Below, piece after piece: positions 51,229 to 63,678 of a DNA stretch of 64,000 bases (within the stretch, counting starts at the first letter, position 1; each line of letters starts with the position of its first letter). The notes below the pieces were generated by a model that ran no database searches, was not told where the DNA came from, and was given only the letters and a program-made list of their open reading frames with translations. Position numbers and translations under genes: made by a program. Source of the stretch: Numida meleagris (lineage: Eukaryota; Chordata; Aves; Galliformes; Numididae); contig NC_034410.1 in NCBI RefSeq assembly GCF_002078875.1, positions 38,282,145-38,346,144 on the forward strand, given 5' to 3'.

Positions 51229-53605
51229 CCCCTGATTTCCACCAGCAAATCTCTCATCAGTCAATTCTTACTGAGAGCAGGACAAGGAGAAATATGTTCA
51301 CTGTTGATTTTCCTGCACAGGAACATAGTACCATTGTCCATTACTACTTCATATCAGTAACATCTATTTCCATCCATCCTATAATTATTTTTCAATACAA
51401 AATATCACTCAGTGCATCATCAATTAATGATGAACTCTCAGGAAATGCTCTTTCTGAAGAAAGTGGGCAGGTCACTCAAGGCAAAGTTCTAACTGACTGC
51501 CAGGCTTCCATATTCAGGCTGAAAGGATATTCAAACTGTATGTAAAGGAGCACAGGGGATGTCTGTCCCAGATCAAGGAAGATGACAGAAAGGTCAACAT
51601 TAATTTAGACTAAGTGAAGATAACTTTAAAAATAGCTGTCTGTAGTTACAGAGTGCTACACCTCCCTCATTTATTTCATGCCTACTGTCTGCAATACAAA
51701 CCTAATTGAAGAAATTATTCATTCAGCACAGCATAATTTAAGACTAAGAAATTGCATTGTAGAGCTTTACAAAAATCTCTGTGGTTTATTGCACTGCTGG
51801 CTCCTATAGGCCTTCAAAAGAGGACCGCTCATACGAACACTGCTAAGAAGTGAAAAGTTGGTCATTCCTTATTCTGCTTGGCACACTGTTCCCTCTAGTT
51901 TATTTTTACTTGCTGCATTTGGACCACAAATGAATCACAACAGATACTAGATACATAACCCTCCAGGCAGATGCTGTGTCATCGGCTCTGGGCCAGAGCA
52001 CTAGACCCACTACATCAAACTGACATGAGTGTGCCAACATTCATCATCCTGTATAATTCCGTTGTATCATGATGTGTCTAAGAAGTAAAGAATGAATCAT
52101 TATGATCAATTTAAAGAAATGTAAACCTTCAATTCCAATACTGTTTATTAAAATATTATTTTAAAAATCTTTCTAAATGAGGCAAATGACTATTGTTTCA
52201 GTGAATTTATAATGATAGGGATGAATTTGTTGAACAAATATGTGTTACGCTGCTGAAGAAATTCAGTTAGGAAGATATCCTGTGGGACAACTCCATCCCT
52301 CTGTTGCCTGAGGACCAGGTAGAAAAGATAAGAAATGTAAGTAAGTAGGCTTACAGAGTAGATTATCTGACTTACTGCCCTCCAATAATGCATCTTCATA
52401 ATCACCATGAACTTTTCAGTGGCCAGAAGTTGAATTGTTTCTTAGAGAGTTCCACTGTGAAGGAGCCTAGATGCCCATGGACAGCTGCAAGACAGCAGTG
52501 GAAGGATGTGTTCTGCTCAGTTCACAAAGGCAGTGCTCTCTTCCCATCTGTCAACACTGCAGCATAGGCTGCACCAGATACACAGGCAGCAAGTCCTCAG
52601 TATTCAGATCACTTCTTTGGCAAAGAGGATCATTTTCTTTCCTGCACAATAGATCTCCTGTTTTTAGCTTTTCCATTTTTATTCTACCATGGCAGTTTGC
52701 TGCTCTGAAATAAAACTAGCTCCCCACTTGTTCGGCCACATGGTCACAGTTAGAAACGGCAATGCACATTTTGGCAAGCTCTAAAAGCATTGCCTCTTTT
52801 CAAACAAACATTGCTGATCACGCATCAGCCAGACCCTACTGACCACACTTTTGTAACATGGAATATTGCTAGCATGTTAAAGACCTTCTGAGTCTGTTAA
52901 GAGCGGCACACAGGCCACATGGGCAAACATCACTGCATTTCAAAAAGTTCTTAAAGCTGTAATCCTATAATTGTGCAATACTGTAGTAGCATTGCTAATT
53001 ACAGGCCACAAGCTTCATATTGAATTTTCAAGGCTTGTCAAGCGTGCTCTGTCTGAACATGTCTTGATCTGCTTACAGCTGTTTTTCTTGGTGTACCCAT
53101 GACTTCTTTAATTGACCAGGTGTGTGTCACTCGTTTGATCAAAAATTCATTGATTAATGAAGAAACAGCAAAGGTATAAAAGACTGTTAGTGGTGGATCC
53201 TAGAATGGAGGAAGGAGCCATCAATATGAACATCATACTCCTCCTGGCACAGCGCTCAGATGTTGACAATTCATGGTAACATCCGCATGTTAAACCACTG
53301 ACCTTAGGAAACACAGGAGCAGTGAAAGGGTGGCAGAACTCTCTCAAAATGAGAAGATAAGAAATGTTTGCACAGCAATTTTAACTGAATTCTTGTTCTT
53401 TCTCTTTCTGTAACAGATTGAGATTAACAATGATTCTTGAGTTAGACTGCTAAGATTTCAGCTATACAAATAAAAAAATCATGGAGCTCTTTCTCTCTCT
53501 ACATATATACATATCTCTATACAAACATATAAAAATCTGCTGCCTCTTTCCATAAACAAGATCTTGAGTGTAGCAAGACTACCAAATTCATTGCTGAGAC
53601 AAACT
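51229..53605. other. Gene-free, unique-looking DNA
   Basis: No recognisable gene or repeat. Open frames are at most 83 codons. A (TC)n/AT-rich patch lies at about 53488-53535. Confidence 0.55.
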
Positions 53606-53610
53606 CCCTA
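53606..53610. other. Target-site duplication CCCTA (left copy)
   Basis: CCCTA directly precedes the LTR and is repeated exactly at 54114-54118. A 5-bp duplication is what many endogenous retroviruses leave on integration. Confidence 0.7.
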
Positions 53611-54113
53611 TCTCAACGGTTTATGGGCGTTCAGCCCAGTTCCGTGACGAATGGGACAGGGGACCCACGGGCCCACGCCCCGGGAAAAGGGGAAAAGGGT
53701 AAGGAGATGGCCCTGAGAGCAAAGAACAGCGGCAACAATCTGAGGAGAAACAAACTAATTTACTAAATAAGATATCGGAATGCAAAACAACACACTGTAA
53801 TACAATATAATTACAATTTAAGCTGATAAATCCAATATAGAGAGAGAGAATGTCCCAAAATCAAGGTAGGCCTTACTCCACTACCGACGATAAGACTGCT
53901 GGAGAGCGAGATGCTGCCAAGACGAGACACGGGTGGAAAAAGGGCGAGGTCTGGTGATCTGCAAGTTTTTATCTTTTCCCTCTGGCCGGAAATGGTAACA
54001 GAGGAGCAAAGTACCTTGGGGACTGTAGTAGTCCTCTTCTGAGAACCAGGTACATTCACTACATGATGTTATGATGTGGAATACCAATGACCGAAAATCA
54101 TAAAACCATGACA
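53611..54113 (-). mobile_element. Solo LTR of an endogenous retrovirus (ERVL-like), minus strand
   Basis: A 503-bp unit flanked by identical CCCTA repeats, with no gag, pol or env sequence next to it, so it is a solo LTR left by recombination between two LTRs. On the minus strand it starts TGTCATGG and ends CCGTTGAGA; apart from one probable change (GA for the usual CA), the ends form a short inverted repeat as retroviral LTRs do. A TATA-like GATAAAAAC lies at about 53973-53965 (minus strand), placing U3 at the high-coordinate side. The GC-rich block at 53640-53700 contrasts with the AT-rich surroundings. The wording matches an LTR family I associate with galliform birds; the exact family name is uncertain. 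No coding capacity is present. Confidence 0.85.
53965..53973 (-). promoter_or_regulatory. TATA-like box inside the solo LTR
   Basis: GATAAAAAC on the minus strand, about 140 bp from the LTR 5' edge, is where an LTR promoter would be expected to sit. It is inferred from position and wording only. Confidence 0.4.
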
Positions 54114-54118
54114 CCCTA
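54114..54118. other. Target-site duplication CCCTA (right copy)
   Basis: Exact copy of 53606-53610, directly after the ACA that closes the LTR on the plus strand. Confidence 0.7.
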
Positions 54119-56436
54119 CACCATCTATATTGGTGTATATCATACCAATGGAGGTGAAGGCAGACAAAAGATAGTACTGCAGCTCTGATACATCGAAGTT
54201 CTCAGGAAAACTGAGTAAGTCCAGTTACAGAATAAGTCAAGGAACATGCCCTAGTTGATGAAATTAAAAACATACTGGAGCTGTTTTGAAAGTAGGGAAA
54301 GAAAAGTTATGGCGAAACGTGGCAGTTTTGTTTAATTAAGGAATCAAAATTCTAATAGATGCAAGTTTTTAGTTTCTTAGGGAATGTGAGGACTCAGATG
54401 TCAAATATTTTTAAATGAGTAGTTTCTTGTTGTGAACCTCACCATCTCCTGTTGAGGACAGCTGAACAGAGACGATTCACGTAATTAAGCTTCCTTCAAA
54501 GTCAAGAAACAAAATGACTCAGAAGACCTTTCTTTTCCAATTGCTGTTGTCTATGCAGGCAAATTGAATAACGTAACTTTCAGATCTTCTTCAGATGAAG
54601 ATTTTAAAAGCAAATACATGGCTACTTCATACAGTCAAAATGAAAATCCTCAAGTGGTTTCCTCCTTTCATCTCTCCTGAGATTCCTAATTGCCAGTTCT
54701 TCCCAAAAGCAGGCTAGAATTTCCCACAAATTGCAGACATGCAAAAAGCGTGTATATTATTGAGTTTGAGAAAGTCAATACTAAGAGCTTTCTTGGTTTT
54801 AACAATGAGTACTGTTAGCCTTTCTTCTTTAATTAACATAATTCCATAAGTCCATGAGCAAGTTGCCAAATTTCTTGGTATGAAATACCAATAACTAGGC
54901 AGTACTTCTGTCAGTTACAATGACTGTAAGAAATAGAATCTTTTAAATAGGTTATGTTGTGACTGTAACCAGGAATTCCCATTTGGAATAAAACTCATTA
55001 TTTTATCTACTGTCAACATTTGATTATTCAGGAATATGTCAGAGGACTGAGAAATGATTCAGATAGAGCAAAACATACGTAAATCAGGCTGCACTGCATT
55101 CTGAGTGTGCATTCTCCTGAGAAAGAATTTGTAATTAGATGACAATGGAAAGTGAGCAAGAGTATGAACAATAGAAGGCAGAACACTACATAATCTCAGG
55201 TACTTCACTGCAGCCAAGAAAATGGAAGGAAATCCCTCTGTAAGCCACAGTTTAGATTAACTCACAAAAAATCAAAAGTTAGCTGTTTATAGTTAGTACA
55301 GTGCCTTCAACACTGTTAGCAGCAACCATCATTGAAAATTTTTCAGTTAGTTAAATAACTACAGCTACACCTGTTTTTCTCATTTTTGCACAGGTCACAT
55401 TAAAGATTACAAGCGTACAAGAAAGTAAAATAAAAAGATACACACCTTGAAGGATACAAGTTATGCATTGGATTGGAACTCTGAAGCTGTAGCTCACATT
55501 CTCAAGTTTATCTGCTGATATTGGGAAACTTGTATTTGTTTTCTGTCTTTCCCTAAATATGTTGTATCTCTATTTTCTATATAGAATTTAGCCATACAGA
55601 AATTATTCATGGCAGAACTGACTCTTGTTACTTTGCAATCAACATAAAATACAATGTACTCTGATTATCAGCAGAAGATATCTATTTATTAATGCCATTA
55701 ATTAATAGCTAAGGCAAATAATTTTCTTTGGCAGTTAATGTCCCTACTCTTTTGTTTTCAAACTAAAAACAAAAGTTCCAGTATTAGAGATACATGGGTT
55801 AGAATTTAGTGACGTGCATCCCAGATATACTATTTTAAGGGCCCAGAAGAGTGATCTAGATAAATAAAAATTTTATGAACTGCTTGCAGTTCTTTCCAGG
55901 TAGCATTATATCACAAATACAATTTACTAAGAGAATCTCATTTGCAATGTATATATAGTTTAAATCTAATGATGCACACAGATATGTCATTTTTACAAAA
56001 TTATGCCCGAACAGTATTTGCAAATTCTTATTTATAAGAAAATGTTATAATAGGTATTTTTTTTTGTAATAGAAATCCACCGACTAGCCAAAATAGGCAG
56101 TATTCTCTGTACTTACCCTCACTAAATTACTTTTATAGTTCTATGTGAATACTCATTTTTAAGAAATCTACATTTCTAGTTTAGAAACAATCAAATGACA
56201 CATTTCAACACTGCTCAGAGCAATAGAATATCCACATGTGCACATTTAGCAGCGTGGACCCTTGATAGCATTGGTAGCATGCTTCAAAACATGCACAGTG
56301 ATACACAGGCTCAACTGAAATACATTATACCAACTGTCTACCATTTTGATAAAACCATTTTCCTTATCATTACACCAATTTGTCCAAACTGTTGGTTTTA
56401 GAATCAGTAACAGCACAAGGTCAAAGAGTTATTTGC
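54119..56436. other. Gene-free, very AT-rich DNA
   Basis: About 2.3 kb without open frames over 60 codons except near its right edge, and no recognisable repeat. A cluster of TTAATTA/ATTAAT words at about 55685-55710 resembles homeodomain-type binding words, which are also common by chance in AT-rich DNA. Confidence 0.5.
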
Positions 56437-57045
56437 TGTAGGTTTATGAGAAGCTGGGAGAAAGCATTCTTGTCTCAAAGATTGTTCATTGACACCCATC
56501 TGAGACCATGATCAATCCGACAGAGGAAATCATGTAGTTGAGTGACCAGAAAGAACTGACTCTCGGCTGATGTTTGCAGGTCAGGCTGAATTCTAGAGTT
56601 GTTTTGGAGAAAACGACCACCATGCAGTCAGTATGCATGCCCAACAGCCTGCCAGGTGGCAGGCATGTGATTGCTGCATGATCAGTTGCCAGTCACCCAA
56701 TGTGGGGAGTATCTGCTGTTGCCCCAAGATACCAGAGGTGAACAAGAGCAGAACAAAGAGGATAAAAACCTGAAGATTTCAGACTGAGGTGCCCCCTCCA
56801 CCAAACTTGTAGCCTTGCAGGTCTACAAGACGTTGCTGACTGACCTGCAGCCCCCTACAGACCAGCAGGGTACCGTTATAACCACAGTGGTGACACACTT
56901 GCTAGAATTTCTCTCTTTACCATTTCTAATCTCCCCACCTTCCCAGCATTCCTTAACTGCTTAGAATTTGTAATAAACTGATCAGACAACATTTGACCCT
57001 GCTTGTGTCTTAATCTCACTCTGAGTATATATATATTGAACCATC
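56437..57045 (+). mobile_element. Probable solo LTR, plus strand, boundaries uncertain
   Basis: The interval is less AT-rich than both flanks and is laid out like an LTR. A TG start is possible at 56437. A TATA-like GATAAAAACC lies at 56761-56770, a C-rich leader-like block at about 56790-56870, and a canonical AATAAA at 56972-56977, followed by 'tgcttgtgtcttaatctcac' (57000-57019), wording typical of avian LTR U5 regions. A perfect 8-bp inverted repeat lies upstream of the TATA-like word (56647-56664). I found no convincing target-site duplication, and no viral coding sequence is adjacent. It could instead be another promoter-bearing repeat or a unique 3'-UTR-like sequence. Confidence 0.5.
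56972..56977 (+). promoter_or_regulatory. AATAAA polyadenylation signal in the probable LTR
   Basis: Canonical AATAAA about 200 bp after the TATA-like word, as expected for the R region of an LTR. It is only as reliable as the LTR call. Confidence 0.45.
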
Positions 57046-59803
57046 TACAATAATTGGAATGAGACAAGGTTAGATAATCCAAAGAGTACTGTAATGTTGA
57101 AAAAAAAAATCAGCTCCTTTCTATGGTAGCCAGCATGTCAATTCAGTTGCAACCAGGGGGAAAAAATACACCCCAGTGAACTCCACTGAAGGACTAAAGA
57201 AGACCACTGATTCCCTGCTTTGATTTGTCTTGGCAGATCCACCTGTATATGTCATTATGACACCAATCCACATCCAGTCCTATAGTTACTTGGAAGAAGC
57301 TTCATTTCTGCTGACCACTATCCATCTTTAACAGTCAAAAATGAACACAAATTTGCTTCAAAGTTAACAGCACTCCAAATATATTAAGAGAAACAAAATA
57401 GGAGTCATTCTATTTCTAAAGAAAAATTATTCCATAAAGTATGAATTAATGCTTCATTATCACACATATCCAGACAAAAATTAAACAATGCTAATTCAAA
57501 ACATGCTTGGAATAAGATCCAGAGTATTTCTAGTGCATTCATTTCATTCTGACAATTTAAAATTATCAGACATTTCTGCAAAAAAAAATATTAAAAATAG
57601 GTTACATTTTTAAGCATAGACCTGTTTCACACTATTTTAAATGGAAAATGATTATGAGAATTCATCTGCAATTAGAGTAGGACTAGCATATCAAGGATTA
57701 ATTTAAATGAAATGTTTTTTAATAAAAGCTCGGTGAAATCAGTTCTAATGACAGTCATATATCATTAGATTTAACCATATTGCATTTCTTTCCTCCATTC
57801 TAGGAAAGCAAAACTAACACTCTGAACATGAATAGGAATTGATTTTTAATGGTAACATTGCTAGAAGTGCATCATCTACAGCAAATAAAATTATTTTGAA
57901 AACAGTAACTGGTGGTATCTTATACGTCTTGGTCAGGCAATACATCCATGAACTTTCTAATATCAAAACATGAAATAATTTGCCTTAGCTTTCTAAAGAT
58001 ACATATAAAAACAGGGGAAGTTATACCACGGCCATCTTCAGGTTTTCCAGGTAGAAAATGACTATTTTTGAAGAGTAACGACATTCATTTTCATTTTGGC
58101 CTAGTTACAACATATACAATCTTTAATTTTTGTCATTCAAATAGATGACATATAGATGTTACTGGCTAAAAATACACTTAAAATAATATAATTTAAAGTT
58201 GGGGTCTGTATTCTGTAAGATGTGGTGGTAAAGTGGTAGGCATGGCACACTGTCACCATCAATCACTGACTAGTGTTAGGTGGCACTCTATTTCAGGCAG
58301 GCATAAAGAGATACACTCATAAAAAGATCAGTATTAGGTGTGGCAGTAGCTACAGGGAAAAAAGAAAGTAGTAGATAATTAAAAGATATGCAGTGGTGGT
58401 AAATACTAAAATGAGAATATTTGACTGAAGACAAAACTGTTTTTTCTCCTTTACATTAACCATTCCACAAGGAATGCATATGCTATTTTCCTTCTTCAGA
58501 ACACTTTTATCTATATCTTCACCATAGAGTATATCATGACCAACTTTGCCTTTTTAATTTGATTTCTAAAGCAGCCATTAAAAGACCTTTGCTATCCCAA
58601 CTATACTATTATGTAGGTGGAAAGATAGCACCTGACGACTTTCTGCACATCATGTATATGAAAAGAGGGTCATTTTTGTCAGCTTCACAATCTGGGATGT
58701 TGAAGTCATGCATTATAGGTGGAATAGTGCTCTTGAATTGATAGGAAATTAATGCTAGTTAGCAATTTATAGTTACAAAAAAAAAACCACTGGGATAGGG
58801 AGGACAGGGGACAATGATTTTGCCAGCCTGTAAGAGTACAGAACATACCTCTGTATTGAATTACTTACAAATTATTATATGATGACTATAATGTTAATCA
58901 TTTTCAACAGACTTAGCAGAACTAAGTCACCAAGTGTCTTCCGGTTATCTTCAACAGTTATGATTGCCACAGTATCAACTGCAGAGAAAAGCATTTCTAC
59001 TTTATAGTATTCTTTACTTAACTGTAGACAAAAAAATAGCTTCTCTGCTACTGCAGTGAGATATTTTTATCTCATTTAATGCATAGTGAATAAATGTTGA
59101 AATTCTCAAAGTGCTTTTAAGTACTATAGTTTTGACTAGCAGCAAAGCACGTATTTAATTTAGTCTGTTAATAATTGAATGCATATATAAAATGCGTGCA
59201 TGACATTTTATATACACAGTTCTATACAACATATGCCTGAAGACTGACATATAATAAACACATTTTGAAACAGCAGTAAAAACAACATTTTTTAAAATAA
59301 CAGTCCTTTCATGTGCTACACCAGCTGCAAATGACTATTAACATGTCATACTGGCATTAGAATTTGCAACTATCCAACAGTAAGCAGAAAAAAAATCTAA
59401 ATATTAAAATCACATTGATGATGTTTAATCTGTTTTTAATTCTCATGCAGGGAGCCTACATATATTTTCTGTCTGGTGATATTAGAAAGCTTTCTTTCTT
59501 TCCATAGAAGACATAAATGGACATGAATAAGGTTACAGGCTTTGAACTAGTGTTCCAGAAAACCTAACTATGCAGCAACTATTTTAAAAAGTATATAAAA
59601 ATAGAAGATATGTACTGTTGGAAGTTGTGCTTTTCCTCCTAATGTATAAACCTGGAAGTATCTTTCCCAATGTTCCTTTAAAGTGCTTATGCTGTAAACA
59701 AAGCTAAAGTTACAAGTATCATCCTAAAAATCATGAGGTTTCTTGAAGTCATTCAACACTGGAATCTCTTCTGGTTGGTGTTTAACGAGGAAACTTTTCC
59801 TCT
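57046..59803. other. Gene-free, very AT-rich DNA
   Basis: No repeat or gene is recognised. The interval is among the most AT-rich in the window and carries no young CR1. Several TAATTA/ATTTAAAT-type words occur (for example 57690-57780). Confidence 0.5.
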
Positions 59804-59932
59804 TCAGTAATCAGACAGCATTAGATGAAATACAGGCAGTTTGTCTTCACTGGAAACAGTTCTGAACCCTTTGATCAGAATTGTGAATTCTCTTTTTTTG
59901 CTGGATAGCTCTTTGTTGGATAGTAAAAATAC
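59804..59932 (-). CDS. Possible terminal coding exon, unrecognised
   Basis: On the minus strand a textbook splice acceptor precedes an open frame. A TACTAAC branch-point word (59960-59954) is followed 22 nt later by a TTTTTTCCCTCAG acceptor ending at 59933. The exon then reads in phase 0 for 42 codons, starting VFLLSNKELSSKKREF and ending PVFHLMLSDY, to a TGA at 59804-59806. Composition is mixed and protein-like (Lys, Ser, Phe, Leu). I do not recognise the family. No partner exon with a matching donor was identified upstream (higher coordinates), and no clear minus-strand AATAAA follows soon after the stop. It may be a cryptic acceptor or part of a non-coding transcript. Confidence 0.2.
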   Translation of the reverse strand, partial: VFLLSNKELSSKKREFTILIKGFRTVSSEDKLPVFHLMLSDY

Positions 59933-62900
59933 CTGAGGGAAAAAATATTGGTAGTTAGTATGTGTGGGAACTAAGAATTCCCTGCTATTCACATTCACCT
60001 GGTCTGGGATCAACATTTGCCCTATCAGCAGAAAGCTATCATGCTGTGACTATAATGTGGAAACCAAGAAACCTCAGAAGTCTATCCAGATGACTGCTTT
60101 TTTCAGAGTTTAGGATAGAGTTTGGTGCAGAAATCTCTGGACAAAATTATATCACATACTATACACAGGGAATTGGTTTGCCTAATGATCCTCTGACTTG
60201 AAATTTATGGATTTGTCTGCACTGCACACAAATAGAATTAAAGTAGCATGGTGCAAAGGTCTCCCACAGCTAATCAATGAGGCCTGAGTGCAACATACTG
60301 CATTTGCAAGCCAGCATTAACTTATGCTGCTGATGTAACGTCTCTAGAGACTTCAGCACAATGGACAACTCATTGAAAGAAAGCCTTTAACATCATTTCC
60401 ATCTCCTTTTCCAATTCCTCTTTAGAATGCTACCTAGAAAATTAGTGCAGAAGGTGATGAAGCTGTATTGCATAGACTCTGATATTTATAATAATAAACA
60501 GCTTTTAACAGATATGGGTAACTATCCTCCTGTGCAGATGACACCAGTTGATGATGACATAGAATCATACAGTCACCAAGGTTGGAGTACATGATGACAT
60601 TCTCACTTTTCAGACGATATAAGAAAGGATATTGTGCACTTCAGTGCTCTAGCTGTCATAGGCTCCTTTTTCATCTTAACATTTGAGCTTGCCTCTCTTT
60701 CTACATGTTTCTTTTCTAGGCCTATGATTTCTACCATCTGTCCTTGCTGCAAACCATTCTCTTCACCTAGACAGTCCCAGCCACAGATTCTTCCTTCCAC
60801 ATAGCAGGATCTCTTCCAGGATTCCTACGTTTTGTCTCCTGCTGTTCTTGACTCTGTATTGGATTTATCTACTGCTCATTTTCTAGTTTTCATCCTATCA
60901 GTTTCTACTTATTATTTCTTTGCTCAGATATTACCTTACAATGATCAGATCGATCTTCTGTTCTGATATTTAGACTCAATCTTATAGCATTTCTGTGATC
61001 AGTCAAAACTTCTGTTCAGTATGTACATACTGTGATTTTTTCTCAAAATTATACTTGGTTACACTGGCACAAATGTCTAAGAGAATGACGAAATTCTGAC
61101 AAAAGGGGTACTTTCGTGGACAAACTTGAAATCTTTGTTCTAATTTACAGCTTAATAAATAAAATGATGCTGGATTTTTTTTTTTATCATGAGCAAGAAG
61201 TGAGGGGTAAAGCTTCACATTTTAATGCCTTCATCCGGTGCTTTAAAGCTAAAATCTTTCAGTTCCTTCAGTAGCACAGATATCAATAGCTATAAAACTC
61301 CATGGAAACGTGAAAAACTCAGGAGATCATGGTGTTTTTACAGACAGAAAATTCCAGAAAAACAAACAGCTTTTTACATAATTTTCAGATAATTAGTCTG
61401 AAGTAAAAGGTTTGAAAATGAATTTCAAAACTTGAGCTGACACTTTGATGAGGTCTAAGAATTATCTTGAGGATTACCATGACCTGACTCCCACTTATCT
61501 GTAAATGGAACTTCTACTAGCAAAAAGGCAGTCTTTAAGGGCAAGTGACACGACTACAGTGTTTAGTGGAACACTGTGACAGTTACTAACCCTACTGACA
61601 TCCCAGAAGGAACTTTGGTTGTATCCTACACTGCTATATCAAAACAACAATTTGTGTAACAGTCTTCCCCTACCACTCCTCAAAGATATCTGGACACCAT
61701 TAAAAAGGTTTTATCTTTGTGTGAATGTGATTTTTAAACTCTGAGGCCAATCAAGTCTTCTGTTTGTCAGAAAACTTTCAGATCATCTTAACCTAAGAGG
61801 AATGCAGGCCAGTCCCTAAAATTCCTTTCATTTACATCTTGCTGCAACATGGAAAAGTACTCCATTCTTCTCAGTTAAACTGCCCTAGCTGGACCAAACC
61901 ATCAAAGACTCAAACAAAATAAAGAATAATTCCCCTTCACTTCAACTCAAAGCGTGCAGCTCATAGAAGCTCGCAGAATTCTAGCATAAGAATTACTCCA
62001 GACTACAGTGAGCTTTCTGAATCTCTGTGAGTGGGTAACTGCCTTCTTATTTGATGTTATTTAACAGGCTTATCTGTGCTCTATACAAGAATTCTGCCAA
62101 GCAGATATTTTACAGACAAAAATAAGTCAGTCCCAAGGTAAACTTAAACTGGTAGAAAGACCCACTGCAGAACTGCAAGAGCAAACCCTTATTAAGTCAG
62201 ACAAACAAGTCTGTGATGACAGATACTTCCACTCAAAGATGGAAGCTCAAATATGTATGTCTGAGAGCTCAGGGCATATGATCTCTGCAAGAGATCAGAG
62301 CCATCTGCCTAGTGTTGAAAACAGTCATTCCTGCGGTCCAAATGCTGACAGATAGCTTCACAAACTTGCACTTTTTCTACAGGCAGAATGGACTTCAAAC
62401 ATTTTCACTGTTAGGAGACCACTTGATTTGTGAATTCATCACTGAACAATATCAGTGAGCCAATACATAACAGAGATCCAAAATCCAGTCCAGAAACTCC
62501 TTCATTTTTTTCAACAAAAGGACTAAAATGCCCCTTCTCACCTGTCTTAGTACTAAAGAGAATCTTCAACACATTGAGTGTATCAATGACAGTCCTACCA
62601 TAGGATCTATTTTAGTACCATAGGATCTACTATTTTTGTACTTACACCAGATGGATACCTGGATCACTTCTCTGTTGCACCCAGCCCAATCTCATGAATT
62701 AAAACCAGGTTCTAAATCTAAGTTATTTATACACAGAAGACCTGATACTATCCAACTCTAGTACTCTTTATGCTGACTAACTACTAGAACCATAAACAGT
62801 TTCTGCTACAACTCCTATAGCTCTGGTTCATCGAAAAATGGCCTGAAATAAAAATCTTAATTAGACTGACTATCCAGATGGGAAAATGTCTTTTATTTTG

Positions 62901-63587
62901 ATATTATATTATCAGAAGAATGAAAATCCTCATGTGTCACTGGATTACTGCCCATCCTTGAAGAGATAGGAACAATTCTGAAATTCTCTAAAGATCCAGT
63001 AACTTTTTCATATTTGGCCATCTGATTTTGACATGTGCAACTGCTAATATCCTAGCACTTAAGGCATATATTCTTTTCAGTTTATAAGTCAGTATGTCTT
63101 TAGAGCTTTACTGTACCATTAATAGGAAGTTTTGGCACTTCTCTTGTATCTTCTCTTTTGAGTACCAATACTAGTTCAGCTGTAATTAGTCAATAAAATT
63201 TATTTATCTAGCAAGTAAGAAGTTTATGTCTCTAGCAAGTGCAGTGTGCCTACTGCCATGTGCAGAGATGAACTCTATCCAGCAAGTGTCTTTAATCCAT
63301 CTCTTGGCCACATATTTTGTTGTCATTTGAACACTCTCTTCACCAGTGTGACAAGAATTAATCACCTCCTTATCCTAAGAGGTGGACGGAATTATGATTC
63401 CATGTTTTCATGCTGCTTCCTTTCCTAATTTTTGTAGAACCTGTTATTTGGGAAAGGTAGGCTAATACTGCCTCTTAGTGGAAGGACAGCTCTCTTAAAA
63501 GATATAGTCTTTGGGAATCGGGCTGCATATTTACAGTGCCAGGCAGACCTACAGGGGGATACATCAAGGACTCTTACAGATACAGAT
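59933..63587. other. Gene-free stretch
   Basis: No gene is recognised. Short minus-strand open frames at 60603-60800 and 61003-61218 have no splice context that convinced me. A 20-bp tandem duplication containing 'accataggatcta' lies at about 62597-62636. Confidence 0.5.
60559..60587 (-). mobile_element. Tiny CR1 3' terminus, minus strand
   Basis: The plus strand reads 'catagaatcatacagtcacc' followed by 'aaggttgga', which is the antisense CR1 terminus, and similarity then stops. At under 30 bp it is an extremely truncated insertion or a relic; chance similarity is possible but the wording is specific. Confidence 0.55.
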
Positions 63588-63678
63588 TAAAATAAAATAA
63601 AATAAAATAAAATAAAATAAAATAAAATAAAATAAAATAAAATAAAATAAAATAAAATAAAATAAAATAAAATAAAAT
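63588..63678 (+). repeat. (AAAAT)n pentanucleotide microsatellite
   Basis: About 18 nearly perfect AAAAT units in a row, ending at 'aaaatgg'. The perfect copies suggest recent expansion and likely length polymorphism. It creates a long artificial open frame on the minus strand (repeated Phe-Ile-Leu-Phe-Tyr), which is not a gene. Confidence 0.97.
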
